DNA from: Xanthomonas arboricola pv. guizotiae
GTDB lineage: Bacteria; Pseudomonadota; Gammaproteobacteria; Xanthomonadales; Xanthomonadaceae
Reading direction: 5' to 3'
Length of the DNA: 32,392 nucleotides
Assembly: GCF_002940205.1 (NCBI RefSeq)
Contig: NZ_MDSK01000015.1
Span: 1 to 32,392 of the forward strand
The notes beneath the pieces were generated by a model, which worked only from the letters and a program-made list of their open reading frames with translations, searched no databases and was not told where the DNA came from. Position 1 is the first letter of the stretch. Each line of letters begins with the position of its first letter. Below are positions 15,905-23,576 of the stretch, one piece after another. The position numbers and the translations under genes are program-made.

Positions 15905-17980
15905 TTACCAACTCAGTCCAAATCCTCGCGGATAAGCCACCTTCCCTGTATTTGTCTTCACGTCGTAACTTTTCCAAAGATTTACCGGCAAGTTGCCGCG
16001 CGGCGTCAGTTTGCCAGTGAGCACTTCCGCTAGCGACAACATGGAGGGACCGAGCCACACACCGTTGTTATATCCGTAGTAGGAATAAGCGGCGACAGCT
16101 GCATCCGTGTCCTCGGAATAATTGACGATGTCGTATGGCGCGCGCAAGGAGAGGTGGACGCGCTTCTTCCCCAAGCCAGCAGCATACCTGAGCCAATCGA
16201 GATACCTGTTGTCGTCCTGCACCACGTTCGCTTGCGCAGCGGGAACAACATCCTGCTCGACTGCCGTATAGCTCGTCGGCAGGGTGCCAAGCAGGAACAC
16301 ATCGCACTTGGCGATGTTTTCTCTTATCTGCGCGTCAGTGAGCGTCGCCTCATCTGCGGCAACCACACTGCGGTATCCTTCCTGTCCCATCGCGACCGCA
16401 ATGCCTGTGGACTGCTGAGCTTGAGGCGTCAGGACGAAATAGCGCAACGATTTGTCTTTCAACGGCAACAGAGACTGGCGATTTATCACCACGGTTATAG
16501 ACTGATCCGCAATCGCTTTCTGGACTTCTCCTGCAACCAAGGAGGACGCTTTGGTAAAATTTCGGTCGCTCCTTGTCAGCAGGTTATGCCGAGCTTTGAG
16601 TTCCAAAATTCGTTCTACCGAGGCATCTATGTCATCCTCGCTGATGCGTCCTTCTCTAACCTCTTCGACAATCAGACTGACAAGTCGAGGCAGAAGGTCG
16701 GCCTGAGAGGGTGAAGAGATACTAATTGGCATCAGCGCAATGTCCACTCCCGCAGAAAACACCTTCGCGACGGAATCTTCTTGGTTGAAGTTGTCGGTGA
16801 TCGCCCCCATGTCCAGCGCGTCAGAAATGGTCACGCCGGCATAGCCTATTTCGTCGCGCAAGATGTGCGTCTGTATCTGACGCGACATGGTGGCGGGAAC
16901 TATAATCCTTTGCCCGTTACGGTTAGTGACCAGACTTTCATCCAGCGCCGGATACTGGATATGCGCCGTCATGACCATGTCCGGAGCGGCGTTTGCGGAG
17001 ACGGCCTGTTGATAGGGCGCAATATCGATTGCGAAGGCTTGGTCCCGCGAGAGATCCACGCGGGGAAGGCCAGTGTGCGAGTCGGTTGAAGTGCTGCCGT
17101 GGCCCGGAAAGTGCTTATAGGTGGTGACCAGCCCCTGCTGCTGCATTCCGACTGAAATTTTTCGGGCCAAGCGAGATACGACATTTGGATCGTCGCTGAA
17201 TGCACGAACGTTGATTACCGGATTGAAGGGGTTGGCATTGACATCGGCCACCGGTGCGAAGTTGGTATTTATCTTCAAGGCAAGCAGATCCTGAGCCAAT
17301 AACCTGCCTTGTTCAAAGGCAAGCTGTTCGCTTGATCCTCCTTCAATGGCTGCCGCAAGCGCCATATTGCCAGGAAAGGACGCATACTCGTTACGGGGAA
17401 GTCGAAAGACATTACCTCCCTCATTGTCCGTTGCAATCAGCAAATGCACTCCCCCGCTGCTCTCCATTCCAGCATACCAAGCCGTAAGTCTTTTGATCTG
17501 GAACTGATCCTTGAAGTTATTTGAAAAAAGAATGACGCCGCCAACGTGATTGTTCTTAATTATTCGGCCAATTACGTCATCGGGAACTGTCATGTCCCGC
17601 TTTTCATTACCCGTCGGGTCCCAGTAGCGAAAATCAAGCATTATTTTCTGCCCGATTTTTTCTTCGAGCGTCATTGCCTTTACTTTTTCTCTTATGTTCA
17701 CAGCAACCCTCTCTCTGCCACCCATGCCGAACATGCTCCCGCTGGAGCCTGCGGCGCTCTTTGCGCTGACCAAATGAGCGTACGTCGAGCCGTTTTCCGC
17801 GACATGATCGACAAACCTGGCCGTTCCGAGAGACGATTTGGATGTCGCCGCGACGCTGTCAGCGCGATTCACGGCCGTTGTCTCAGCGGACACGCCCGGC
17901 CCGCTGAGAAGACAGGACGTCAGCAGCAAGGCAAATACTGTCACTCTGGGGCGGGGTCGAGCTTTTCTCGGAGATTTCAT
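15905..17980 (-). CDS. exported GH3-family glycosidase, NagZ-like
   Basis: The 691-residue protein starts with a basic n-region and hydrophobic core (RVTVFALLLTSCLLSG) and probable cleavage after GVSA. LTSC could alternatively be a lipobox. The GH3 catalytic barrel spans about 95-470. It has the NagZ-type acid/base loop KHFPGHGSTSTDSHTGLP (289-306, Asp300-His302 dyad) and the nucleophile Asp387 in TISDALDMG. Both catalytic residues are present. A GH3 C-terminal domain follows from about 530, unlike cytosolic NagZ, which lacks it. The expected substrates are beta-N-acetylglucosaminides such as peptidoglycan, chitin or plant glycans. ATG 17980 fits the signal peptide; the frame is open to 18421, but the promoter at 18181-18242 excludes the longest start. 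Codons are visibly less G/C-rich than in neighbouring genes, suggesting transfer. Confidence 0.87.
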   Translation of the reverse strand: MKSPRKARPRPRVTVFALLLTSCLLSGPGVSAETTAVNRADSVAATSKSSLGTARFVDHVAENGSTYAHLVSAKSAAGSSGSMFGMGGRERVAVNIREKVKAMTLEEKIGQKIMLDFRYWDPTGNEKRDMTVPDDVIGRIIKNNHVGGVILFSNNFKDQFQIKRLTAWYAGMESSGGVHLLIATDNEGGNVFRLPRNEYASFPGNMALAAAIEGGSSEQLAFEQGRLLAQDLLALKINTNFAPVADVNANPFNPVINVRAFSDDPNVVSRLARKISVGMQQQGLVTTYKHFPGHGSTSTDSHTGLPRVDLSRDQAFAIDIAPYQQAVSANAAPDMVMTAHIQYPALDESLVTNRNGQRIIVPATMSRQIQTHILRDEIGYAGVTISDALDMGAITDNFNQEDSVAKVFSAGVDIALMPISISSPSQADLLPRLVSLIVEEVREGRISEDDIDASVERILELKARHNLLTRSDRNFTKASSLVAGEVQKAIADQSITVVINRQSLLPLKDKSLRYFVLTPQAQQSTGIAVAMGQEGYRSVVAADEATLTDAQIRENIAKCDVFLLGTLPTSYTAVEQDVVPAAQANVVQDDNRYLDWLRYAAGLGKKRVHLSLRAPYDIVNYSEDTDAAVAAYSYYGYNNGVWLGPSMLSLAEVLTGKLTPRGNLPVNLWKSYDVKTNTGKVAYPRGFGLSW

Positions 17981-18180
17981 TGTGCACCTGCATGATTGCA
18001 TCGGGATGTAGTGCCCGATGCGCGCGGATGCGATCTGCGGAGGCAAGCCACCCGGCATGATTCGGCAGGCCACTACACTGCGCAACGGACCGATTTTTTG
18101 AAGAGTTCGCCGCAGACAGTGGCAGGTATCGCCAATGCTTATTCCGGATATGTCTTCCAGGAAAGCGCGAATTGCCCGCC

Positions 18181-18242
18181 AATGTGCAGCACTTTCCGTG
18201 GGTCTTGCTTTCCTTTGGCGAAAATTCGCTACCGATAACGAA
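18181..18242 (-). promoter_or_regulatory. perfect PIP box with -10 element (HrpX-type promoter) upstream of the GH3 gene
   Basis: Read on the minus strand, 18242-18218 is TTCGT-N15-TTCGC, a perfect plant-inducible promoter box (TTCGB-N15-TTCGB) bound by HrpX. A -10 box of the required YANNNT form, CACATT, follows at 18186-18181, exactly 31 bases after the box; the known range is 30-32. Transcription would start near 18175, leaving a leader of about 195 bases before the GH3 ATG. Confidence 0.8.
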
Positions 18243-18618
18243 TGCTTCCGAAATTTCGTTGGTTTGCCCTGACAGACTCTGGTTATTAGCTGAAAGAATC
18301 GATCTGATAGGCAGCTGAATGCCAGTTCGAGCCACCTAGCCCAACACCAGGCGTTGCCCGTAGCTGAGATCTGCGCTCCCGGAGAGCACTGGATGCTCAC
18401 AATTCCCCGCAGAAGCTCCAAAAATCAGGATCACTCAAGACCGGGCCGTGGTCCTGCCAGAGGTTTTCAGCAAGCTACTCGGCGTAACGAACACCCCTGC
18501 CATTGGGTCGCCCCGATCAGTCCCTGACCGTGTACCGGCGAGGGACGTGCCGCGACAGGGATGCCTGGCGCATGCTGGGTCAACGTGATGCCTGGCGACC
18601 TAAAGCGCCCGCAGCGCG

Positions 18619-18732
18619 ATGTATCACGCCACCGCGCAAGGTAAACAAGCGAGGCTTTCCCTGGCCGACACCGCCTACCGCTTCAATCGAAGATTCCGGT
18701 TGAGCGAACGGTTATCGCGACTCGTCAATGCC
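18619..18732 (+). pseudogene. C-terminal scrap of an IS1595-type transposase
   Basis: The frame reads ADTAYRFNRRFRLSERLSRLV. This matches the end of IS1595/ISXO2-like transposases, where a YRFNRRF motif lies a few dozen residues from the C-terminus. An in-frame stop sits at 18601-18603, and the following residues to 18828 do not resemble the family. No terminal repeats were recognised. The scrap is short, so the family call rests on one motif. Confidence 0.45.
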
Positions 18733-18847
18733 AAGATGGAATCCAGCCCTTGCCAAGAGCAGCTTCTGTGTACTCCAGCGATTTTCACGATGCCGGTCAG
18801 AGCCCGACGGGTCTTCATTGGCGTGTGATGGCCGTTGAGGCGAGTGC

Positions 18848-18887
18848 GAAGCGGGCTATCGCGCGTCGAGACGCGATAGCCCGCTTC
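18848..18887. terminator. terminator of purU
   Basis: A perfect 16-bp inverted repeat (GAAGCGGGCTATCGCG and its complement) with an 8-base loop lies 20 bases past the purU stop. Confidence 0.75.
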
Positions 18888-18906
18888 CCGGACGGTTGGC
18901 CGCGCC

Positions 18907-19758
18907 TCACCGAAACACCACCGTGCGATGGCCATTGAGCACGATGCGGTGCTCGACATGGCGACGCACCGCACGCGCAAGCACCAGCGATTCGGTATCG
19001 CTGCCCAGCCGCACCAGGTCGCGCGGCGTCATCGCGTGATCCACGCGCGCCACGTCCTGTTCGATGATCGGGCCTTCGTCCAGGTCTTCGGTGACGTAAT
19101 GCGCAGTGGCACCGATGATCTTGACCCCGCGTGCGTGCGCCTGGTGATACGGCTGCGCGCCCTTGAAGCTGGGCAGGAAGCTGTGATGGATATTGATCGC
19201 CCGCCCCGCCAATGCGCGGCATAACTCGGGCGAAAGAATCTGCATGTAGCGCGCCAGCACCACCAGATCGATCTGCAGCGCCTCGACCAGCGCAAGCAGC
19301 TGCGCTTCCTGCGCGGCGCGCGTGTCGGCGCTCACCGGCAGATGGTGGAAGGCGATGCCATAGGAGGCGGCCAGCGACGCGAAGTCGGCGTGGTTGGACA
19401 CCACCGCCGCGATATCCACCGGCAATTGCCGGCTGTGCATGCGGAACAGCAGATCGTTGAGGCAATGCCCCTGCTTGCTCACCAGCACCAGCAGCCGCGC
19501 GCGGCGGCGCGCATCGTGCAGCTGCCAGTCCATCTGGAACTCATCGGCCAGCTGCGCAAAGCGGCGTTCCAGCCCGGCAATGTCGGCGCCCGGCGGTTTG
19601 TCGAAGTGCACGCGCAGGAAGAAGCGGCCACTTTCGTCGTCGCCGAACTGCTGTGCGTCGAGGATGTTGCAGGCCAGGTCGAACAGCAGCCCGGTCACGC
19701 GATAGACGATGCCGGTGCGGTCGGGGCAGGACAGGGTGAGGATGTAGTCGGAGCGCAT
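18907..19758 (-). CDS. purU: formyltetrahydrofolate deformylase PurU
   Basis: The 283-residue protein has an N-terminal ACT domain (about 1-85, beginning YILTLSCPDRTGIVYRV) and a C-terminal formyltransferase-fold hydrolase. The catalytic trio Asn189, His191 (INIHHSFLPSFKGA) and Asp227 (DLDEGPII) is present. PurU hydrolyses 10-formyl-tetrahydrofolate to formate and tetrahydrofolate, balancing one-carbon pools and supplying formate to PurT. In E. coli the ACT domain senses methionine and glycine. Length is normal. ATG 19758 immediately precedes the ACT domain. It lies 68 bases after the XVIPCD gene on the same strand and may share its transcript. The downstream hairpin at 18848 probably ends that unit. 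Confidence 0.95.
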   Translation of the reverse strand: MRSDYILTLSCPDRTGIVYRVTGLLFDLACNILDAQQFGDDESGRFFLRVHFDKPPGADIAGLERRFAQLADEFQMDWQLHDARRRARLLVLVSKQGHCLNDLLFRMHSRQLPVDIAAVVSNHADFASLAASYGIAFHHLPVSADTRAAQEAQLLALVEALQIDLVVLARYMQILSPELCRALAGRAINIHHSFLPSFKGAQPYHQAHARGVKIIGATAHYVTEDLDEGPIIEQDVARVDHAMTPRDLVRLGSDTESLVLARAVRRHVEHRIVLNGHRTVVFR

Positions 19759-19826
19759 CGGCACAATGATAGCCAATGCGCCCGGCTGCGGGCGCAGTGC
19801 TTGCGCCCGTAACTTTCCGCTGCAGC

Positions 19827-20219
19827 TCAGCGCGGCGGCAGGCGCAGCATCAGCCGCCGATTGATCTCGTCCAGTTGCGCCATCGATGCCTCCACCGAGG
19901 TCTCCATCGCTTCCTGGGTGGTGATGTGCGCACGCAGATGCGCCGGATCGGCGAGCTCGCCACGCACCAGAAACACGTTCTCGCCCACCTCGCCGACGTG
20001 CCGGCTGAGCACCACGTGATCCACCTGGTCGAAGCCATGCTGCTTGGCCAGCGGCAGCAGGCGCGCGGCCATGCGGACACTGGCGGCGTCGGTGGGTTTG
20101 TTCAACTCGGCATCGAGCGCGGCCACCGCTTCGCGGATCTGCGCGAACAGAGAGTGGTCCGGATGCTCGGGATGGTCCGGGCCCACCGGGCCCTGATCGA
20201 CGACCGGTACGGCGGTCAT
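19827..20219 (-). CDS. stand-alone XVIPCD protein (type IV secretion tag without toxin domain)
   Basis: The 130-residue protein is almost entirely an XVIPCD, the C-terminal domain by which Xanthomonas type IV effectors (X-Tfes) bind VirD4. The visible core comprises DHSLFAQIREAVAALDAEL (21-39), GFDQVDHVVLS (62-72) and ENVFLVRGELADPAHLRAH (80-98). It ends with TTQEAMETSVEASMAQLDE (100-118). Normally this tag follows a large toxin domain such as a lysozyme, lipase or nuclease; here only about 20 residues precede it. No immunity-type lipoprotein gene adjoins it. An in-frame stop lies about 110 bases upstream with no alternative ATG, so the start at 20219 (GGTGGG five bases before) is sound. It may be the remnant of a lost effector, or a decoy or adaptor for VirD4. 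Confidence 0.85.
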   Translation of the reverse strand: MTAVPVVDQGPVGPDHPEHPDHSLFAQIREAVAALDAELNKPTDAASVRMAARLLPLAKQHGFDQVDHVVLSRHVGEVGENVFLVRGELADPAHLRAHITTQEAMETSVEASMAQLDEINRRLMLRLPPR

Positions 20220-20293
20220 CGTGTCCCACCGGCGCAGGTCGGTGCGCGCGGTGTGCGCTCGGTCGAACCGAGCGTGATATGCAGGTGTCGCAT
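20216..20293 (-). CDS. possible 25-residue leader peptide upstream of the XVIPCD gene
   Basis: A short frame begins MRHLHITLGSTERT at ATG 20293, about 5 bases after a good GGGAGG. Its TGA overlaps the ATG of the XVIPCD gene (ATGA). The arrangement would couple translation of the two. The peptide has no recognisable domain and may be a leader or a leftover of the lost effector body. Evidence is limited to the ribosome-binding site and the overlap. Confidence 0.3.
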   Translation of the reverse strand: MRHLHITLGSTERTPRAPTCAGGTR

Positions 20294-20521
20294 CGCATCC
20301 TCCCTGGAGCGGCGGCTGTCACGAGCCGGCATTTTAGAAGGTCTGCTGCATGTCGAGGTGAGCAAGAGGTGGGCCGTGTTGCTCTGGAGCGAAGCGGCCC
20401 GAGAGTGGGGAGCAGATGGAGCCGAGGGCGTGCGAAATCTGCTGCACGTGGCGCCGCCTCCTCCCCTCACCCCAACCCCCGCTCCGCGTCCCGGCCCGCG
20501 CCAGCAGCGCGGGCGCTTCGA

Positions 20522-20595
20522 GGCTTGCGCGCCAGTGACGCGCAAGCCGTGCCTTGCCGCCCCGCCGGGAGAGCGGCTAGCTCCGCTTTGCGGAG
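20522..20595. terminator. pair of hairpins between the dehydrogenase gene and the XVIPCD gene
   Basis: GGCTTGCGCG/CGCGCAAGCC (20522-20548) is a perfect 10-bp stem with a 7-base loop. CTCCGC/GCGGAG (20581-20595) lies just past the stop of the minus-strand dehydrogenase gene. Between 20294 and 20521 no gene is seen; the C/G-rich stretch 20455-20520 resembles common Xanthomonas intergenic repeats. Confidence 0.5.
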
Positions 20596-20602
20596 GCTGC
20601 GA

Positions 20603-21478
20603 TCAGGCCTGCCCGGCCCGCCGCGCCGACACCTCTGCCAGCACCGCCCAGTCGGCGTTGCCGTCGCCATGCGCGATGGCCTCGTCCAGGCCGGCGCGCA
20701 GCAACTCGCCCAGTGGCATCGGCACCTGCCTGTCGGCGCCGGCCTGGATCGCCAGATCCACGTCCTTGCGGCCCAGGGTGGCGGTGAAGCCGGCGGGCAG
20801 GTAGTCGCGCTGCATGATCAGGCGGCCGTAGCCCTGGTACGCGGGCGCGGCGAACAAGGTGCTGGTGAGCATGCCCAGGAACTGGGTGGCGTCCACGCCG
20901 TGGCCGCGTGCCAGCGCGCTGGCTTCGGCCATGGCGCCGATCGCGCTGGCCAGGCAGAAGTTGGCTGCCAGCTTGACCGCATTGGCCTGCTCGGGGGTGC
21001 GGCCGATCTCCCAGGTGCGTTGACCGAGCACATCGAACATCGGCTGCACGCGCGCCAGTGCTGCCTCGTCGCCGGCGGCCAGAATGTTGAGCTTGCCGGC
21101 TTCGGCCACATCGACCCGGCCGAGCACCGGTGCGGCCACATAGGCCACGCCGCGTTCGGCATGCAGGGCGGTCAGCTCGTGCGCCAGTGCCACCGAGATG
21201 GTGGCCATGTTGACGTGCACGCTGCCGGCCGGCAGCGCATCCAGCACGCCTTGCTCCAGCACGGTGGCACGCACCGCGTTGTCGTCGGCCAGCATCGAAA
21301 ACAGCAACGGGCCGTGCGCAGCGTCGCGCGGCGCATCCACCGCCGTGGCACCGGCCTCGCGCAGCGACTGCGTGCGCTGCGGCGAGCGATTCCACACACG
21401 CAGCTCGAAACCGCCGCGCAGCAGGTTGTGCGCCATCGGCAGGCCCATCGTCCCCAAGCCCAGAAATCCTATCGGCAT
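20603..21478 (-). CDS. NAD(P)-dependent beta-hydroxyacid dehydrogenase (3-hydroxyisobutyrate dehydrogenase family)
   Basis: The 291-residue protein has the dinucleotide motif GFLGLGTMGLPMAHNLL at 4-20, and Asn-Arg at 30-31 suggests NADP preference. The catalytic Lys169 occurs in ANAVKLAANF. Family members oxidise 3-hydroxyisobutyrate, tartronate semialdehyde or succinic semialdehyde-type substrates. Similarity to the GLYR1-like subgroup is plausible, but the substrate cannot be read from the sequence. ATG 21478 follows AAGGA at normal distance. It lies 37 bases after the old yellow enzyme gene and is the last of four closely packed minus-strand genes. Paired hairpins follow. Confidence 0.88.
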   Translation of the reverse strand: MPIGFLGLGTMGLPMAHNLLRGGFELRVWNRSPQRTQSLREAGATAVDAPRDAAHGPLLFSMLADDNAVRATVLEQGVLDALPAGSVHVNMATISVALAHELTALHAERGVAYVAAPVLGRVDVAEAGKLNILAAGDEAALARVQPMFDVLGQRTWEIGRTPEQANAVKLAANFCLASAIGAMAEASALARGHGVDATQFLGMLTSTLFAAPAYQGYGRLIMQRDYLPAGFTATLGRKDVDLAIQAGADRQVPMPLGELLRAGLDEAIAHGDGNADWAVLAEVSARRAGQA

Positions 21479-21515
21479 GCGTTGTCCTTGTTCGTTATGA
21501 CGTCTATCGGATGGA

Positions 21516-22646
21516 TCAGCTGGCGAATACGCCACGCGCATCGCGCGGCTCGCAGCGCAGGTATTGCGGCGAGGGCGTGACCGACGCGCCGAGTGCGGCA
21601 GCGGCATGCCACGGCCAACGCGGGTCGTACAGGATGCCGCGCGCCAGTGCGATCGCATCGGCCTGGCCGTCCTGCAGGATCGCCTCGGCCTGCGCCGGCT
21701 CGGTGATCAGGCCCACACCGATCACCGGCGTGCTGACCTGCGCCTTGATCTGCTGCGCAAACGGAATCTGATAGCCCGCCTGCACCGGAATCTGCTGGCG
21801 CGGATCCAGCCCGCCGCTGGAGACATGGATGTAGTGCGCACCGCGCGCATCCAGCGCCTTGGACAGCGCGATGCTCTGCTCGAGATCCCAGCCACCCTCT
21901 ACCCAATCGGTGGCCGAGATGCGCACGCCGATGGCAATCTTGTCCGACACCGCCGCGCGCACCGCGTCGAAGATGCGCAACGTCAGCCGCATGCGGTTGT
22001 CCAGCGAACCGCCATACGCATCGCTGCGCTGATTGCTCAGCGGCGACAGGAACTGATGCATCAGATAGCCATGCGCGGCATGCAGCTCGATCAGCGCCAG
22101 GCCGAGGCGTTCGGCGCGCCGTGCCGCACCGACAAAGGCCTGTACCACCGCATCGATGCCGGCCTGGTCCAGTGCCTGCGGCAGCGGCTGACCGTCACCG
22201 AACGCCAGCGCCGATGCGGACACGGTCTGCCAGCCATGCGCGTGATCCGGCGCAATCGCCTCGCCGCCTTTCCACGGCAGATCGGTGGAGGCCTTGCGCC
22301 CGGCGTGCGCCAGTTGGATGCCGATCGGCATCGGCGACCACTGCCGCACCGAGTCCAGCACCTCGCCCAGCGCCTGCTCGGTGGCATCGTCGTACAAGCC
22401 GAGGTCGGCGTAGGAGATGCGCCCCTGCGGCTGTACTGCGGCTGCTTCCAGGATCAGCAGGCCGGCACCGGATTGCGACAAGGTGCCCAGATGGATGCGG
22501 TGCCAGTCGCTGGCGCGGCCGTCCTGTGCGGAGTACTGGCACATCGGGGCGATGACGATCCGGTTGGCGAGCGCAAGCGGACCGAAGCGGATGGGGGAGA
22601 ACAGCTGGCTCAAGGGGGCATCCACAGATGACACGGGGATGCCCAT
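21516..22646 (-). CDS. old yellow enzyme-family NADH:flavin oxidoreductase (YqjM/XenA type)
   Basis: The 376-residue FMN-binding TIM barrel shows the YqjM-type features: Cys36 and Tyr38 in IAPMCQYSA, and the paired His189 and His192 in ELHAAHGYLMHQFLSP. NQRSDAYGGSLDNRMRL and the C-terminal ALARGILYDPRWPW are also family markers. Such enzymes reduce activated C=C bonds in enones, nitro compounds and other electrophiles using NAD(P)H. ATG 22646 is preferred to the open frame up to 22673, since GIPVSSVDAPLSQLF matches a normal family N-terminus. It lies 48 bases after the sirtuin gene and 37 before the dehydrogenase gene, so operon membership is likely. Confidence 0.93.
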   Translation of the reverse strand: MGIPVSSVDAPLSQLFSPIRFGPLALANRIVIAPMCQYSAQDGRASDWHRIHLGTLSQSGAGLLILEAAAVQPQGRISYADLGLYDDATEQALGEVLDSVRQWSPMPIGIQLAHAGRKASTDLPWKGGEAIAPDHAHGWQTVSASALAFGDGQPLPQALDQAGIDAVVQAFVGAARRAERLGLALIELHAAHGYLMHQFLSPLSNQRSDAYGGSLDNRMRLTLRIFDAVRAAVSDKIAIGVRISATDWVEGGWDLEQSIALSKALDARGAHYIHVSSGGLDPRQQIPVQAGYQIPFAQQIKAQVSTPVIGVGLITEPAQAEAILQDGQADAIALARGILYDPRWPWHAAAALGASVTPSPQYLRCEPRDARGVFAS

Positions 22647-22694
22647 TGCACTGCGCCGCGCGCGTGCGCACAACCGCTGCGATGGATCACTGCG

Positions 22695-23576
22695 TCATGC
22701 CGAGCGCGCACTGGCATCGTTGACGCTGCGTGCACGCAGCGGATCGAACGGCGCATGCAGAAACGCCAGTGCCTGCGCGCACGACTGTTCGACCTTCAGG
22801 CTGAGCAGCTCGTCCGCACGGGTGCGCCCGAAGTTGAGCGCGGCGATCGGCAGGCCGTTGCGTGCCGCGGTCTGCACGAAACGAAAGCCCGAATACACCA
22901 TCAGCGACGAGCCCACCACCAGCACCGCATCGGCCGCCTGCAGATGCGCAAATGCACGCTCCACGCGCTCGCGCGGCACGTTCTCGCCAAAGAACACCAC
23001 ATCCGGCTTCAGCACGCCGCCGCACACCGGGCACGGCGGCACTGCAAAGCTGTCGAAGGCCACATCGTCCAGGTCCGCATCGCCATCGGGCGCCTGCGCC
23101 GCGTCCAGCTCGGCCCAGCCGGGGTTGGCGTGTTCGAGCAGCAGCTGGAATTCGGTACGCGGCATGCGCCGCTCGCAGCCCATGCAGCGCACCACATCGA
23201 GCCGGCCATGCAGATCGATCACCGCCTGACTGCCGGCGGCCTGATGCAGGCGGTCCACGTTTTGCGTCAGCAGCAGTTCCAGCTGGCCGCGCGCTTCCAG
23301 TGCGGCCAGCGCGTGATGGGTGGCATTGGGTTGCGCCAGCCCGAAGCGCGGCCAGCCGACCAGGCTGCGTGCCCAATAGCGCTGCCGCGTGGACAGCTCG
23401 CCCATGAAGGCCTGGAACGTCACCGGTTGCGGACGCTTCCAGCCGCCTTGCAGATCGCGGTAATCGGGAATGCCCGAATCGGTGCTGCACCCGGCGCCGG
23501 TGAGCACGAACAGGCGCCGGTGGCGCTCGATGAAATCCTGCAGTGCATTGCCGTCCTGCACGAGTGCCGCCGTCAT
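22695..23576 (-). CDS. NAD-dependent protein deacylase, sirtuin (class II, SIRT4-like)
   Basis: The 293-residue protein has all sirtuin signatures: GAGCSTDSGIPDYRD (27-41) for NAD binding, TQNVDRLHQAAG (104-115), and the catalytic His123 in DLHGR. The zinc cysteines are C131, C134, C182 and C185, and KPDVVFFGENVP follows at 190-201. The GIPDYRD form and length point to the class II/SIRT4-like bacterial group, which act as deacylases or, in some contexts, lipoamidases or ADP-ribosyltransferases. The ATG overlaps the TGA of the TetR gene (ATGA), so the two are translationally coupled. It is followed by two NAD(P)H-linked oxidoreductase genes. Confidence 0.93.
   Translation of the reverse strand: MTAALVQDGNALQDFIERHRRLFVLTGAGCSTDSGIPDYRDLQGGWKRPQPVTFQAFMGELSTRQRYWARSLVGWPRFGLAQPNATHHALAALEARGQLELLLTQNVDRLHQAAGSQAVIDLHGRLDVVRCMGCERRMPRTEFQLLLEHANPGWAELDAAQAPDGDADLDDVAFDSFAVPPCPVCGGVLKPDVVFFGENVPRERVERAFAHLQAADAVLVVGSSLMVYSGFRFVQTAARNGLPIAALNFGRTRADELLSLKVEQSCAQALAFLHAPFDPLRARSVNDASARSA

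Larger units (their letters stand above)
18243..18906. other. gap upstream of the GH3 promoter
   Basis: No intact gene was found. The stretch holds a transposase remnant (18619-18732) and a strong terminator hairpin (18848-18887). Short open frames here have no recognisable domain, and composition is mixed, consistent with a scar of past insertion. Confidence 0.5.

Noticed and set aside
17981..18421. N-terminal extension of the GH3 frame to 18421
   Set aside because: The extension includes the promoter itself and has no protein-like character; the signal peptide begins at 17980.
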